Assembly: GCA_002372325.1 (NCBI GenBank)
Contig: DFFT01000009.1
Span: 1-64,000 of the forward strand
Direction: 5' to 3'
Source of the DNA: Succinivibrionaceae bacterium UBA3769
GTDB taxonomy: Bacteria; Pseudomonadota; Gammaproteobacteria; Enterobacterales; Succinivibrionaceae
Length of the DNA: 64,000 bases
Positions 22,563-32,548 of the stretch are shown in pieces. Under the pieces are notes generated by a model. The model saw nothing but the letters and a program-made list of their open reading frames with translations, ran no database searches and was not told the DNA's origin. Every line of letters begins with the position of its first letter. Position 1 is the stretch's first letter. The position numbers and the translations under genes are program-made.

Positions 22563-23038
22563 AGTCCTGTCTCCTTAAATAATTCCAGCTTCAGTTCAGA
22601 AGGCCTGTCTGCTACTGAAGGCTTCATCCATAATCTGATATCAGAAATATCCTGTAATTCATGACCATATACGGAAATCACCGCATATACGCATCCGGGC
22701 ACCATGCCCTCCATGTCCCGTCTGGACAGCGCGGCAGCTGCTCCGGGATGGGAATGATAAAAACCAATCACTGTAAAGCCCTGGCTGCCGCATTCCCGCT
22801 CAAGCTCCAGAAGCTCCCGGGGATCCGTCCGGTAGCTTCGCTGCCTGCTGTCCCAGGCGCCGGGCTTTCCGGACGCCAGGTTTCTCAGGGGCCGAAAGCC
22901 GGCAATAACAACGGAACCATCCTCTCCGGGCACTCCCCAAAGCGCCCCGCAGCATTCCTCCGGATAGGCTGTACCGGCATGCTGCGTGATTCCGGCCCAG
23001 ACGCTGTCCGCCATCAAAGCTCTTACTGCGGCTGTCAT
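22559..23038 (-). CDS. JAMM/MPN+ metallopeptidase (module 1)
   Basis: A 159-residue zinc peptidase with a complete JAMM motif: Glu28 (PEECCG), His95 and His97 (FYHSHP), Ser105 and Asp108 (SRRD). It is a diverged paralogue of the peptidase at 15,951-16,400. Its stop overlaps the start of the carrier/E1/rhodanese fusion by 4 bp, making translational coupling and a substrate relationship likely: it may cut after Gly-Gly 88-89 of the fusion, or free an amino acid from the matured carrier, as HcyD- and Mec-type enzymes do. The substrate is inferred. Confidence 0.9.
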   Translation of the reverse strand: MTAAVRALMADSVWAGITQHAGTAYPEECCGALWGVPGEDGSVVIAGFRPLRNLASGKPGAWDSRQRSYRTDPRELLELERECGSQGFTVIGFYHSHPGAAAALSRRDMEGMVPGCVYAVISVYGHELQDISDIRLWMKPSVADRPSELKLELFKETGL

Positions 23039-23090
23039 TTCTGCTAAGGCCCTTTTTTGTTAATCACTTTTTCTTTAAGCCCTGTTTCTG

Positions 23091-24341
23091 TTAATCCCTT
23101 GCGTCTCTGCTGACCGCCACCGCCTGAAGAAAATCCTGAATCAGATCCTCCGGATCCTCAATCCCTACGCTGATGCGGATGGTGTCCTCAAAGACTCCGG
23201 CCTTTTCCGCCTCGGCTTTACTGGTTCTGACATAGAGCGTGGAGGCCGGATGGATAACCAGAGTCCTGAGATCTCCCAGGTTGCTGGCGATCCGGGCATA
23301 CTTCAGGGAATTTATTACCCTGAAGGCTCTCTCTTTGCTTCCGGCTCTCAGGGTCAGAATGCCGCCCCCCAGGCCCCCGAGCTCCCGTTCCGCAAATTCA
23401 TGGTACGGATGATCAGGAAGAGTAAGGTAGTTCACCGTAATATCGGGCTCCTCGGCGAGACGCCGGGCCAGAGCATCGGCAGTCCGGCAAATCCTGTCCA
23501 TTCTGAGACCCAGGGTATCTGCTCCGATATATGTCAGATAGGCATTCATGGGACTCTGGCAGGTGCCGAGATTGGCAAAAATATCTGCTCTCAGTCTGGC
23601 CAGAAAGGCCAGCTTCCCATACTGTCTGAAGCCGGAAAGCGCCTGATGCTGCTCAAAATTCCAGCTGAAGGAGCCCCCGGACACAATAATGCCGCCCACG
23701 GAGTTTCCGCCGCCGTTGATATACTTGGAGGTGGAATGGATGACCGCATCCGCTCCCAGACTAAGAGGCCTTGCCAGATACGGCGTTGCCGTGGTGGAAT
23801 CCACAAAAAGCGGAAGCCCCAGTTCATGAGCTGCTTTTGCCAGGGCCGGAACATCCAGCACCGCCAGAGACGGATTGCTGATAAGCTCCCCGAAAACCAG
23901 TCTGGTTTTGTCGGTCGCGAGGCTCCTGACCGCATCAGCATCCAGCCTGTCGGCATACACGGTATGAATGCCAAGCTTTTCCAGATCATGAAAGAGATCA
24001 ATTGTCCCGCCGTACAGTCCGGCCCCGGCAATAATCTCATCGCCGCTTTCGCACACTGCCAGGATAGCGGTGACTATAGCCGCCATCCCGCTCCCCGTGG
24101 CGACGGCGCCAAAACCGCCCTCCAGCTCATTAATCCTGTTTTCAAAAGCGGAAACTGTGGGATTGCCGATTCTGGTATAGGCAAAACCGGGACTCTTATG
24201 AGCAAAAACCCTTTCCAGATCCTCCATGCTTTCATACTGAAAGGCTGTTACCTGAGAAATCGGAGGGAGTATGGCCCCCTGGGGATAACTCCGGGAGTTT
24301 TTTCCATGGAGAAGCAACGTAGTAAAACCGCAATCTTTCAT
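23091..24341 (-). CDS. MetY-like O-acetylhomoserine/O-acetylserine sulfhydrylase
   Basis: A 416-residue PLP enzyme of the Cys/Met-metabolism family that replaces an activated hydroxyl with sulfur to give homocysteine (or cysteine). The PLP lysine is Lys206 in STSKY; GSGMAAI, the YTRIGNPT motif and SNPSL match the family. I chose ATG 24341 because a strong promoter overlaps the longer reading (GTG 24458), placing the transcription start downstream of it. First gene of the operon, 52 bp before the JAMM gene. In Wolinella a MetY of this type takes sulfur from a ubiquitin-like protein thiocarboxylate, which fits this context. Whether the acceptor is O-acetylhomoserine or O-acetylserine is open. 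Confidence 0.88.
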   Translation of the reverse strand: MKDCGFTTLLLHGKNSRSYPQGAILPPISQVTAFQYESMEDLERVFAHKSPGFAYTRIGNPTVSAFENRINELEGGFGAVATGSGMAAIVTAILAVCESGDEIIAGAGLYGGTIDLFHDLEKLGIHTVYADRLDADAVRSLATDKTRLVFGELISNPSLAVLDVPALAKAAHELGLPLFVDSTTATPYLARPLSLGADAVIHSTSKYINGGGNSVGGIIVSGGSFSWNFEQHQALSGFRQYGKLAFLARLRADIFANLGTCQSPMNAYLTYIGADTLGLRMDRICRTADALARRLAEEPDITVNYLTLPDHPYHEFAERELGGLGGGILTLRAGSKERAFRVINSLKYARIASNLGDLRTLVIHPASTLYVRTSKAEAEKAGVFEDTIRISVGIEDPEDLIQDFLQAVAVSRDARD

Positions 24342-24441
24342 AAAACCGCACTCACAACTCTCATATCGCCCTTCAGAAGACTCATATTTCCTGCCGGCCG
24401 CTCTCTCCGGCATTTTACAGCCCCGATCCCGACCTTGCTCA

Positions 24442-24470
24442 AATATAAACATAGTCACCTAGTATGTCAA
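24442..24470 (-). promoter_or_regulatory. strong sigma-70 promoter of the sulfur operon
   Basis: On the minus strand TTGACA (24465-24470) and TATATT (24442-24447) are separated by exactly 17 bp. The -35 is perfect and the -10 matches five of six consensus bases. The expected transcription start is near 24,435, about 95 bp before the chosen first start codon. Confidence 0.8.
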
Positions 24471-24475
24471 TAGGT
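24457..24475 (-). promoter_or_regulatory. inverted repeat over the -35 box, candidate operator
   Basis: A 19-bp element on the minus strand, ACCTA-TTGACATAC-TAGGT, with perfect 5-bp arms that bracket the -35 hexamer. This is a plausible repressor site. The regulator is not identified. Confidence 0.45.
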
Positions 24476-24627
24476 TTTTAAGATCTGAGAATGCAAGTAA
24501 TGGAAATCACTGAAATACAGGAGCCCTCTCGGACTCCTGCTGAGGCAGGGACTACCGGAAAACCCATGAAATAATAACGATATGATGTGAAAGATGAGAG
24601 CAGATACAAGGAAGCTACGGGGGCGAG

Positions 24628-24691
24628 AATAAAAAAAACGGACAATCCCCGGGAACCGTCCGTTTCTCAAAAGACTCCGGAAGCGGAGTCT
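24628..24691 (-). terminator. tandem terminator hairpins after pyrG
   Basis: On the minus strand the first hairpin (AGACTCC/GGAGTCT, 24672-24691) is followed by TTTT, and the second (AAACGGAC/GTCCGTTT, 24636-24665) by TTTTTTTT. They start 16 bp after the pyrG stop. A further hairpin (CAGGAG/CTCCTG) lies near 24,520-24,541. Confidence 0.88.
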
Positions 24692-24706
24692 CTCTGTCTG
24701 CTGTTA

Positions 24707-26419
<1,713 letters not shown>

Positions 26420-26522
26420 CTATGCTGCCAGGGAATTTAAAACAGGCTCTATTTTAACAAATGCTCGGGCATTCAACAACCAGGATTCGGATTAAGCCAT
26501 AAAAACACAACCTGCTATCTGA

Positions 26523-26804
26523 TTAAAGGCAATTAATGGCAGAAAGCCGTTCTTTCTTCATATAGTCAACCAGATCCAGATCATTGCTTAACGCATCCGT
26601 GGCATAAAGATTCACTTCGGCCCTGCATTTCGCATTGCTGCCACACTGCTTGCAGGAATTCTTCACTCCCTCCTGAAGGGTTATATATTTTGTACAGAGA
26701 GGAGTTACATCACGGTGCCCTCTGGTGCAGTAGGCATTGACCCCGGAAAAGCCCAGGAAGAAAAACACTGAAACAGCGGCAATGGTCATGGTTAAATATT
26801 TCAT
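26523..26804 (-). CDS. small Cys-rich exported protein of unknown function
   Basis: A 93-residue protein starting at ATG 26804 (MKYLTMTIAA...). It has a signal peptide that probably ends at VNA (about residue 24). The mature part of about 70 residues has six cysteines (YCTR, PLCTK, SCKQC, AKC, NCL), enough for three disulfides. I recognise no family. It is flanked by pyrG and, divergently, gltS, with long non-coding spacers, so it is probably a single-gene unit. A structural, inhibitor or metal-binding role would all be guesses. Confidence 0.65.
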   Translation of the reverse strand: MKYLTMTIAAVSVFFFLGFSGVNAYCTRGHRDVTPLCTKYITLQEGVKNSCKQCGSNAKCRAEVNLYATDALSNDLDLVDYMKKERLSAINCL

Positions 26805-27203
26805 ATAAACCACTGATACACAATTAATAAAAATATTTTCAGGTTAATTACAAAAACTATTATCGAAAAATGATTACACACTAAAACTACCTGTCCGGAC
26901 AGCTATCATGAAATCAAGGCAGGCCGAAGAGAGGGGGCACCTTCTTCAATAGAACAGTCTGCTGACTTGCAGCGCTCATCGCATCCGCGCGGCACCAGCG
27001 TAAAATGACATATTCATCACACTTATGATGAACGATTGTCGCGTTATCAGGTTACAGCCAGATCAAATACTGCGGAAAAATGACGAAAACCGAACATACT
27101 GACGAAAGATAAAACCGGCGGTTTCTGATAAAATATGCAGCTTTAAACAAAAATGCCCTGAAAACAGCTTCTCGGCATCAACCTAAAGCGGGAGGATCAG
27201 ACA
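26805..27203. other. intergenic region before gltS
   Basis: No gene is visible in this 399-bp AT-rich stretch. It holds a 12-bp perfect palindrome (CTGTCCGGACAG at 26,891-26,902), the inverted repeat at 27,013-27,032, and a good ribosome site (GGGAGG) just before gltS. Promoters for the small exported protein (minus) and gltS (plus) should lie here. Confidence 0.5.
27013..27032. promoter_or_regulatory. inverted repeat, candidate operator upstream of gltS
   Basis: TTCATCA-CACTTA-TGATGAA is a perfect 7-bp inverted repeat with a 6-bp centre, about 170 bp before gltS. It lacks a T tract, so it looks like a protein-binding site rather than a terminator. Confidence 0.35.
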
Positions 27204-28415
27204 ATGCCAGAAAAAGAAATATTCACCTGTCACCTTGATATGACCGCCATGCTGGGAATAGCCACCATACTTCTTCTGGCCGGAAGCGGTGTAAAATGGC
27301 TCCTGCCAGTCCTGAAACGATTCTACATCCCATCTCCGGTTATCGGCGGGATACTGTTTTCGATAGTGACGCTGCTCCTTTATGAATTCCGGATCTGTCA
27401 TTTTACCTATGACGGGCAGCTTAAGGATCTTTTCATGATGGCCTTTTTCACCAGCATCGGCTTCATGGCTTCCGCCAAAATGCTGATTCATGGAGGCATC
27501 GGCGTTTTCCTGTTTCTTATATGCTCCACTCTGCTGATACTCTGTCAGAATGCGGCTGGCGTTTCCATTGCCGCTCTGTGCGGCGAACATCCCATGCTGG
27601 GCGTGGCAGCCGGATCCATATCCCTTTCCGGGGGACACGGCACCTCCGCAGCCTTCGGCCCGGAACTGGAAAAATACGGTCTTTCCGGAGGTCTTTCCGT
27701 ATCCGTGGCCTGCGCTACCTTCGGTCTCGTGGCGGGATCCGTTATCGGAGGCCCCATAGGGAAACTCCTCATGGCAAAACATCATGTTGTGTACAAAGAA
27801 GAGAAATCTGACGTATCCTTTAAGGACAAACGCCATGAAGAAAAAAACTGCCATCTGACAGACCGCTCTCTCCTCCGGGGAGCACTGCTCATGACTGTTT
27901 CCATAGCCATCGGAGGCCTCGTTATTAGCTGGCTTAACAGCATGGATATCATTATTCCGGCCTATCTGGGACCTATGGTGATTGCCTCGGTTATCCGCAA
28001 CATTTCAGATCTCACCAAGCACAGCATTCCCATTACTTCCATTTACACTATCGGCAGCATTTCTCTGGAATTCTTCCTGGCCATGGCTCTTATGACCATG
28101 TGTCTCTGGGAACTTAAAGATCTGGCCCTGCCGCTTATTTCCATTCTGGGCGCCCAATGCGTCATTATGGCCCTGTTTGCCTATTTCATAACCTTCCGCA
28201 TCATGGGAAAGGACTACGATGCCGCAGTTATTGCCTGCGGTCAGTGCGGCTTCGGTATGGGAGCAACCCCCAATGCCATGGCCAATATGAGCACCTTCAC
28301 CTTAGCCAACGGCACCTCTCCGAAGGCGTTTTTCGTGGTGCCCATGGTGGGAGCTCTCTTTATTGACTTTGTTAATGCCTTTGTGGTGACCGGCTTTATT
28401 AAAGCCCTGTCCTGA
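27204..28415 (+). CDS. gltS: sodium/glutamate symporter GltS
   Basis: A 403-residue inner membrane protein with about ten hydrophobic segments that imports glutamate with sodium. The two inverted re-entrant loops of the ESS family are visible: GSISLSGGHGTSAAFGPELEKYG (about 135-157) in the first half, and CGQCGFGMGATPNAMANMS in the second half. The cytoplasmic linker between halves is hydrophilic (KHHVVYKEEKSDVSFKDKRHEEK). The start is supported by GGGAGG. It is a single-gene unit, convergent with relA. Confidence 0.93.
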   Translation: MPEKEIFTCHLDMTAMLGIATILLLAGSGVKWLLPVLKRFYIPSPVIGGILFSIVTLLLYEFRICHFTYDGQLKDLFMMAFFTSIGFMASAKMLIHGGIGVFLFLICSTLLILCQNAAGVSIAALCGEHPMLGVAAGSISLSGGHGTSAAFGPELEKYGLSGGLSVSVACATFGLVAGSVIGGPIGKLLMAKHHVVYKEEKSDVSFKDKRHEEKNCHLTDRSLLRGALLMTVSIAIGGLVISWLNSMDIIIPAYLGPMVIASVIRNISDLTKHSIPITSIYTIGSISLEFFLAMALMTMCLWELKDLALPLISILGAQCVIMALFAYFITFRIMGKDYDAAVIACGQCGFGMGATPNAMANMSTFTLANGTSPKAFFVVPMVGALFIDFVNAFVVTGFIKALS

Positions 28416-28423
28416 AAAGCATA

Positions 28424-28445
28424 AAGGAGCTCCTGAAAGCTCCTT
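28424..28445. terminator. hairpin between gltS and relA
   Basis: AAGGAGCT pairs with AGCTCCTT across a 6-base loop, between convergent genes. T tracts are short on both strands, so it may act weakly in both directions. Confidence 0.6.
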
Positions 28446-28471
28446 CACTTCAGTCCTGCTCTCTTCAAGCC

Positions 28472-30715
28472 CTACTCTCTCCGGGCCGACAGCACATCCG
28501 GCATCTGATTGAGGCGGGACAGGGTTCGCGTGAGATCGTTAATGTTGTAAACCTCCATCCTAATGACGATTTTGGCCAGCTGCATTTTGGTGTTGGAGCT
28601 GGAGGATACCCCTAGCACATTGATTCTTTCGTTGGCAATAATGGTAGTAATGTCCCTTAAAAGACCGGATCTGTCATTAGCTTCAATAACTATGGTCACC
28701 GCATAGCCCTGGGAATAATTTTCGCCCCATTCGGCCTCCACCAGCCGCTCCGGACTTTTCTGGGCCATGTGCTTCAGCTGCTCGCAGCCCCGGCGGTGGA
28801 TGGTGATGCCGCTGTGGGTGATAAAGCCCACAATGTCATCCCCCCGCACCGGATGACAGCACCGGGCCATATGGGTGAGAAGATTGCCCACGCCGTTAAC
28901 CATCACCTGACTCTTGCCCTTGGCCTGTCTGGCACTGTTAAGCCACTGCTGCTGATTCTGCTCGATGGTTTTCTGGAGCTCTTCGGTATTGTCAGGCTCT
29001 TCGTACTTCTCCTTGAACTTCTCCTCAAGGAAGTTCATAAGCTGGTTGATTCTGATGTCCCCGGATCCCAGCTTGGCATAGATATCCTTATGATCCCGGG
29101 CGTTGTACTTGTTAAGAACCTCATCAAGAAGTCCGGGAATTTCACCGCGCTCCAGCTTAATGCCATGCTGATCCATGGTTTTCTGGAGGAGAGCCCGGCC
29201 TTCTTCAATATTTTTATCCCGATCCTGCTTCTTAAACCAGGCCGCAATTTTATTACGGGCCTTGCTGGTGGCAATGTAGCCGTAGGCCGGATTCATCCAG
29301 TCTCTGCTGGGATTTTCCTCCTTCTGGGTGATGATCTCCACCTGATCGCCCGTTTGAAGCTTGTAGGTAAAGGGCACGATGCTGCCGCCCACCTTGGCGC
29401 CGGTGCAGCGGTGTCCGAGAGCGGTATGGATCTGGTAGGCCATATCCAAAGGAGTGGCTCCGGCCGGCAAATCCACCACATCGCCCTTGGGAGTAAACAC
29501 ATACACCCGATCCTCGAAAACCTGATTCTTGAAATCCTCCACAATGGCTCCGGTCTCCATCATGTTTTCCTGCCAGGAGAGGATCTTGCGGAGCCAGGCA
29601 ATGCGCTTTTCGTACTCGGAATTGATGCCGGGAGTATCGCCTTCCTTGTATTTCCAATGAGCTGCCACGCCCAGTTCGGCATTCTTGTGCATGCTTTCGG
29701 AACGGATCTGGATCTCCACGGCCTTGCCCTCGGGCCCCAGAACCACGGTATGAATGGACTGATAGCCGTTAGGCTTGGGGTTCGCGATATAGTCGTCGAA
29801 TTCCCGCTGGATGAGATGGTAACGGGTATGCACAATGCCCAAAGCGGCATAGCAATCCCGGACGTGCTTTACAATAATCCGCACTGCTCTCACATCGTAA
29901 AGCTGGGAAAACGCGAGGTGCTTTTTCTGCATTTTGCGCCAGATGCTGTAGATATGCTTGGGCCGGCCGTATACAGAGGCTTCGATGCCGGCTCTTTTCA
30001 GGGCCTGGGAGAGCTCTGCCACGAAATTATTGATGTAGTTTTCCCGGTCAATTCTCTTTTCATCCAGAAGCCGGGCAATCTGCTTGTAGGTATCCGGCTG
30101 GAGATATCTGAAGGAGAGATCCTCAAGCTCCCATTTGAGCTGACCGATGCCGAGACGATTGGCCAGAGGAGCGTAGATATTGGCGCTTTCCTTGGCCAGG
30201 AGCACCTTTACCTCCTCGTCCATGTTTTTGCTTTCCCGCAGCACGGCAATTCTCTCGGAAAGCTTGATTACCACTGCTCTCACGTCCTCGATCATGGCGA
30301 TGAGCATGCGTCTGATGGTGTCCACCTGCTCATTGGAAACCATAGCTCCCGAGGACAGATTATGCATGAAGTTAATGGCCTCCATGTCCTTCACGCCATG
30401 GAGAATGCGGGAAATGCGCGGCCCGAAATCTCTGTTGGCCTCCTCCAGAGTAAAGAAATGCTCCTCAAGATGGGGATAGAGAATTGCGGACTTGTAGGTA
30501 TCAAGATCCATGTGGAGAGTAAGAAGGATGCCCACTATTTCGGCCGCTCTTCTGGTGAGCTTCTCTTCCTCGGCCAGGGTTTCTGGCATGTGATCGCGGC
30601 AGTAGGCGAACACCTTAAGAATTTCTTCGCGATCCGAGTCTTTTACATGAAGGCCGCGGGCCCAGACCTTAAGATTGAAGTCCTGACCGACGTGATTGGT
30701 TCTTACGGCTACCAT
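28472..30715 (-). CDS. relA: GTP pyrophosphokinase RelA
   Basis: A 747-residue ribosome-associated (p)ppGpp synthetase of the stringent response. The N-terminal HD domain is degenerate (TLHMDLDTYKSAILYP...LHGVKDMEAI, with no HD pair), marking a synthesis-only RelA rather than SpoT. The synthetase domain has SIWRKMQKKHLAFSQLYDVRAVRII and PNGYQSIHTVV. TGS follows (DRVYVFTPKGDVVDLPAGAT), then the Cys/His-bearing RCCHPVRGDDIVG region, and a C-terminal ACT domain (NDRSGLLRDITTII). In E. coli relA lies beside rlmD and barA; here about 12 kb of other genes separate them. Confidence 0.96.
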   Translation of the reverse strand: MVAVRTNHVGQDFNLKVWARGLHVKDSDREEILKVFAYCRDHMPETLAEEEKLTRRAAEIVGILLTLHMDLDTYKSAILYPHLEEHFFTLEEANRDFGPRISRILHGVKDMEAINFMHNLSSGAMVSNEQVDTIRRMLIAMIEDVRAVVIKLSERIAVLRESKNMDEEVKVLLAKESANIYAPLANRLGIGQLKWELEDLSFRYLQPDTYKQIARLLDEKRIDRENYINNFVAELSQALKRAGIEASVYGRPKHIYSIWRKMQKKHLAFSQLYDVRAVRIIVKHVRDCYAALGIVHTRYHLIQREFDDYIANPKPNGYQSIHTVVLGPEGKAVEIQIRSESMHKNAELGVAAHWKYKEGDTPGINSEYEKRIAWLRKILSWQENMMETGAIVEDFKNQVFEDRVYVFTPKGDVVDLPAGATPLDMAYQIHTALGHRCTGAKVGGSIVPFTYKLQTGDQVEIITQKEENPSRDWMNPAYGYIATSKARNKIAAWFKKQDRDKNIEEGRALLQKTMDQHGIKLERGEIPGLLDEVLNKYNARDHKDIYAKLGSGDIRINQLMNFLEEKFKEKYEEPDNTEELQKTIEQNQQQWLNSARQAKGKSQVMVNGVGNLLTHMARCCHPVRGDDIVGFITHSGITIHRRGCEQLKHMAQKSPERLVEAEWGENYSQGYAVTIVIEANDRSGLLRDITTIIANERINVLGVSSSSNTKMQLAKIVIRMEVYNINDLTRTLSRLNQMPDVLSARRE

Positions 30716-30875
30716 GGACGCTCCCTTTTTGTACCTCTTTAGGCCCCTGAATCTGCAATCCGAAAAGCCCCGGAAAAGCTCGTGACACTGATTCTATTAT
30801 ATTTTTGCCGGTAAAACCCCGATACGGCCTGTGTTTTTGCAACATTTTTCTGTGATCCTGAAAAAAACGCTCCGG

Positions 30876-30906
30876 GAAAGAAAAAAAGCCCCACCCGGAA
30901 AGGCTT
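30876..30906 (-). terminator. terminator after the exported flavodoxin gene
   Basis: On the minus strand AAGCC...GGCTT (30,886-30,906, with an inner CC/GG) is followed by TTTTTTCTTT. It lies about 80 bp after the flavodoxin stop. Confidence 0.7.
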
Positions 30907-30985
30907 CAAAATACCGCCGGAAGAAAACACCGGCCCTCCATTCAGTTTTAATCAGGCTCTGACATTCTCCCTCTGCCTGTTCAGA

Positions 30986-31540
30986 TTACCGGCTTTCCCT
31001 GGCCCATTTTTTGACTTCGGCAGTGTTCACGCTGCTGGAAAAGCCCTTCCCCGGCTTCCAGGCACCGGCTCCGGCCTTTGCTGCCAAATGCTCGGAGCTC
31101 TGACCATGGCCGCTGCTTCCGGAGGTGGAGAAGGTAATAACGGTCTTGCCGGAAAAGTCATGCTTCTCGGCAAAGGTGTACACAATATTGGGAGCCTCCC
31201 CCCACCAGATGGGGTAGCCGATGTAGACGGTGCCGTACTTATTCCAGTCCGCCACGTCCCCGATGTATTCCGGCTTTATGGACGGATCCTGATGCTCCTT
31301 GGAGGAGCGGCTCTCAGGATCCCGGTAATCCAGATCCTTCACGGAATACGGAACCGCGGGATTCAGGGCAAAGGTATCCGCCTTGAGCTCTGCGGCAATG
31401 GCCTCTGCCGCCACCTCGGTTCTCCCCGTGGCGGAAAAGTACACCACCAGAGTATCGGTTTCCGCCGCCAGAGCAGTTGATCCGCCGAGGGAAAGACCGG
31501 ATAACAGGCCGGCAGCAAGAATTTTACGCAGTGTGTTCAT
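30986..31540 (-). CDS. exported flavodoxin
   Basis: A 184-residue flavodoxin-fold protein with an N-terminal Sec signal peptide (MNTLRKILAAGLLSGLSLGGSTALAAE, cleavage near residue 26). The FMN phosphate loop SATGRTEVAAEAIA is present, as are YIGYPIWWGEAPNIVYTF and FSTSGSSGHGQS, typical of the long WrbA-unlike flavodoxin_4 group. Most flavodoxins are cytosolic; this one should be periplasmic and would need FMN outside the cytoplasm, or export after folding (no twin-arginine motif is seen). It lies 72 bp downstream of luxS on the same strand and may be co-transcribed. The redox partner is unknown. Confidence 0.88.
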   Translation of the reverse strand: MNTLRKILAAGLLSGLSLGGSTALAAETDTLVVYFSATGRTEVAAEAIAAELKADTFALNPAVPYSVKDLDYRDPESRSSKEHQDPSIKPEYIGDVADWNKYGTVYIGYPIWWGEAPNIVYTFAEKHDFSGKTVITFSTSGSSGHGQSSEHLAAKAGAGAWKPGKGFSSSVNTAEVKKWARESR

Positions 31541-31612
31541 AAATCCTCCGAAAAATTGTCCGAAATCAGGCAGGCAAAATCATCTAGACGAAACCGCCGC
31601 ATGATTCCGCGC

Positions 31613-32137
31613 TTATGAATCGTAGAAATGCTGCCCGTCCTCAGTTACGAGGCGTTCAGTCTTGGGATACTCAAATATGGTGCTGTTATCGGCATTTCCT
31701 TCCAAATAAGCGGCAAACTCATTGGCATACCATTTAGCCATCTCCAGGTTATGCATGCGGCAGTAACCGCAGTTTTCGGGAGCGGTTCCGGGCACCTCCT
31801 TCACGTCATTTACGGACTTGAAGGCGCTCAGCATGAGTTCATAAAGCTCCCGGGAAGAACGGCTGCCCTTGAGGATGAGATAAAAGCCGGTAAGGCAGCC
31901 CATGGGGCCCCAGTAAATAACCTCGTTTTTCCAGTCCGGATCGTTGCGAAGGTAAGTGGCAATGATATGTTCCAGAGAATGCATGGCCGCCACGTCAATG
32001 ACAGGCTCCCGGTTCGGTCTTTTAAGCCTGATATCATAGGTGGTAACCGAATACTCTCCCAGATGATCGACTCTGCTGGTGAAAATACCAGGCACAATGC
32101 GGGTATGGTCTACCGAGAAGCTTTGTATAAGTTCCAT
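31613..32137 (-). CDS. luxS: S-ribosylhomocysteine lyase LuxS
   Basis: A 174-residue metalloenzyme that splits S-ribosylhomocysteine into homocysteine and DPD, the precursor of autoinducer-2. The metal ligands HSLEH and the distal Cys in ENCGYCRMH, with the catalytic Cys in GPMGCLTGFY, are all present. I chose ATG 32137 (MELIQSFSVDH), preceded by AGGAG at seven bases. It feeds homocysteine back into methionine synthesis, the pathway also served by the MetY-like enzyme of the sulfur operon. Confidence 0.96.
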   Translation of the reverse strand: MELIQSFSVDHTRIVPGIFTSRVDHLGEYSVTTYDIRLKRPNREPVIDVAAMHSLEHIIATYLRNDPDWKNEVIYWGPMGCLTGFYLILKGSRSSRELYELMLSAFKSVNDVKEVPGTAPENCGYCRMHNLEMAKWYANEFAAYLEGNADNSTIFEYPKTERLVTEDGQHFYDS

Positions 32138-32548
32138 GTCGTTTCTCCTGACGCTGCAACTGTTATTAACTGATATTAGCCTTGCCATAATCTTATCACA
32201 AGAGATCCTTTTGTTCCGGTTTCGGCGGTTTTTTTCAGTAACATCTGCGCAGAGTTTCGGGTTACAGCTTTCTGCTTGCCGGGGAACCGAACTTTTCCGA
32301 AATCAGGCTTTTCCGGCAGGTTCATCATTCCTGAGTGCAAAAAGAGTTGTCTTCGGCAAAAGGAGTTGTAGTAGCTGCAGGAATTACTGTCTTCCGAAAT
32401 GAACTTTGTGCACACTTCCTGCGTTATTTGGCAGTTAAGGGGGTAAATTTTGCAAAAAGTTCAAAAGATGCCGCCTTAACCCCAAAATAACTCTGACTCC
32501 TAACATATAATTGTCTGACCATACCAGATCTCCTGACAGGATAAAGCC
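32138..32548. other. intergenic region between luxS and the accessory island
   Basis: No convincing gene is seen in these 411 bp. It includes the luxS promoter region, an inverted repeat GTTAAGG...CCTTAAC spanning about 32,433-32,485, and a TATAAT hexamer near 32,506 that could serve the ATPase pseudogene. The left edge of the accessory island is probably here. Confidence 0.45.

Noticed and set aside
23091..24458. Longer 455-residue reading of the MetY-like gene from GTG 24458
   Set aside because: The near-consensus promoter overlaps those codons, so the transcript would start after them; the extra residues also do not match the family.
28769..30742. Long open frame (657 codons) opposite relA
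   Set aside because: Antisense shadow of relA; no motif or ribosome site and full overlap with a conserved gene.
30739..30930. Possible 63-residue protein between relA and the flavodoxin gene
   Set aside because: It runs through the flavodoxin terminator and has no ribosome site.
32176..32415. Possible 79-residue protein upstream of luxS
   Set aside because: No family features and no good start; likely chance opening in the luxS promoter region.
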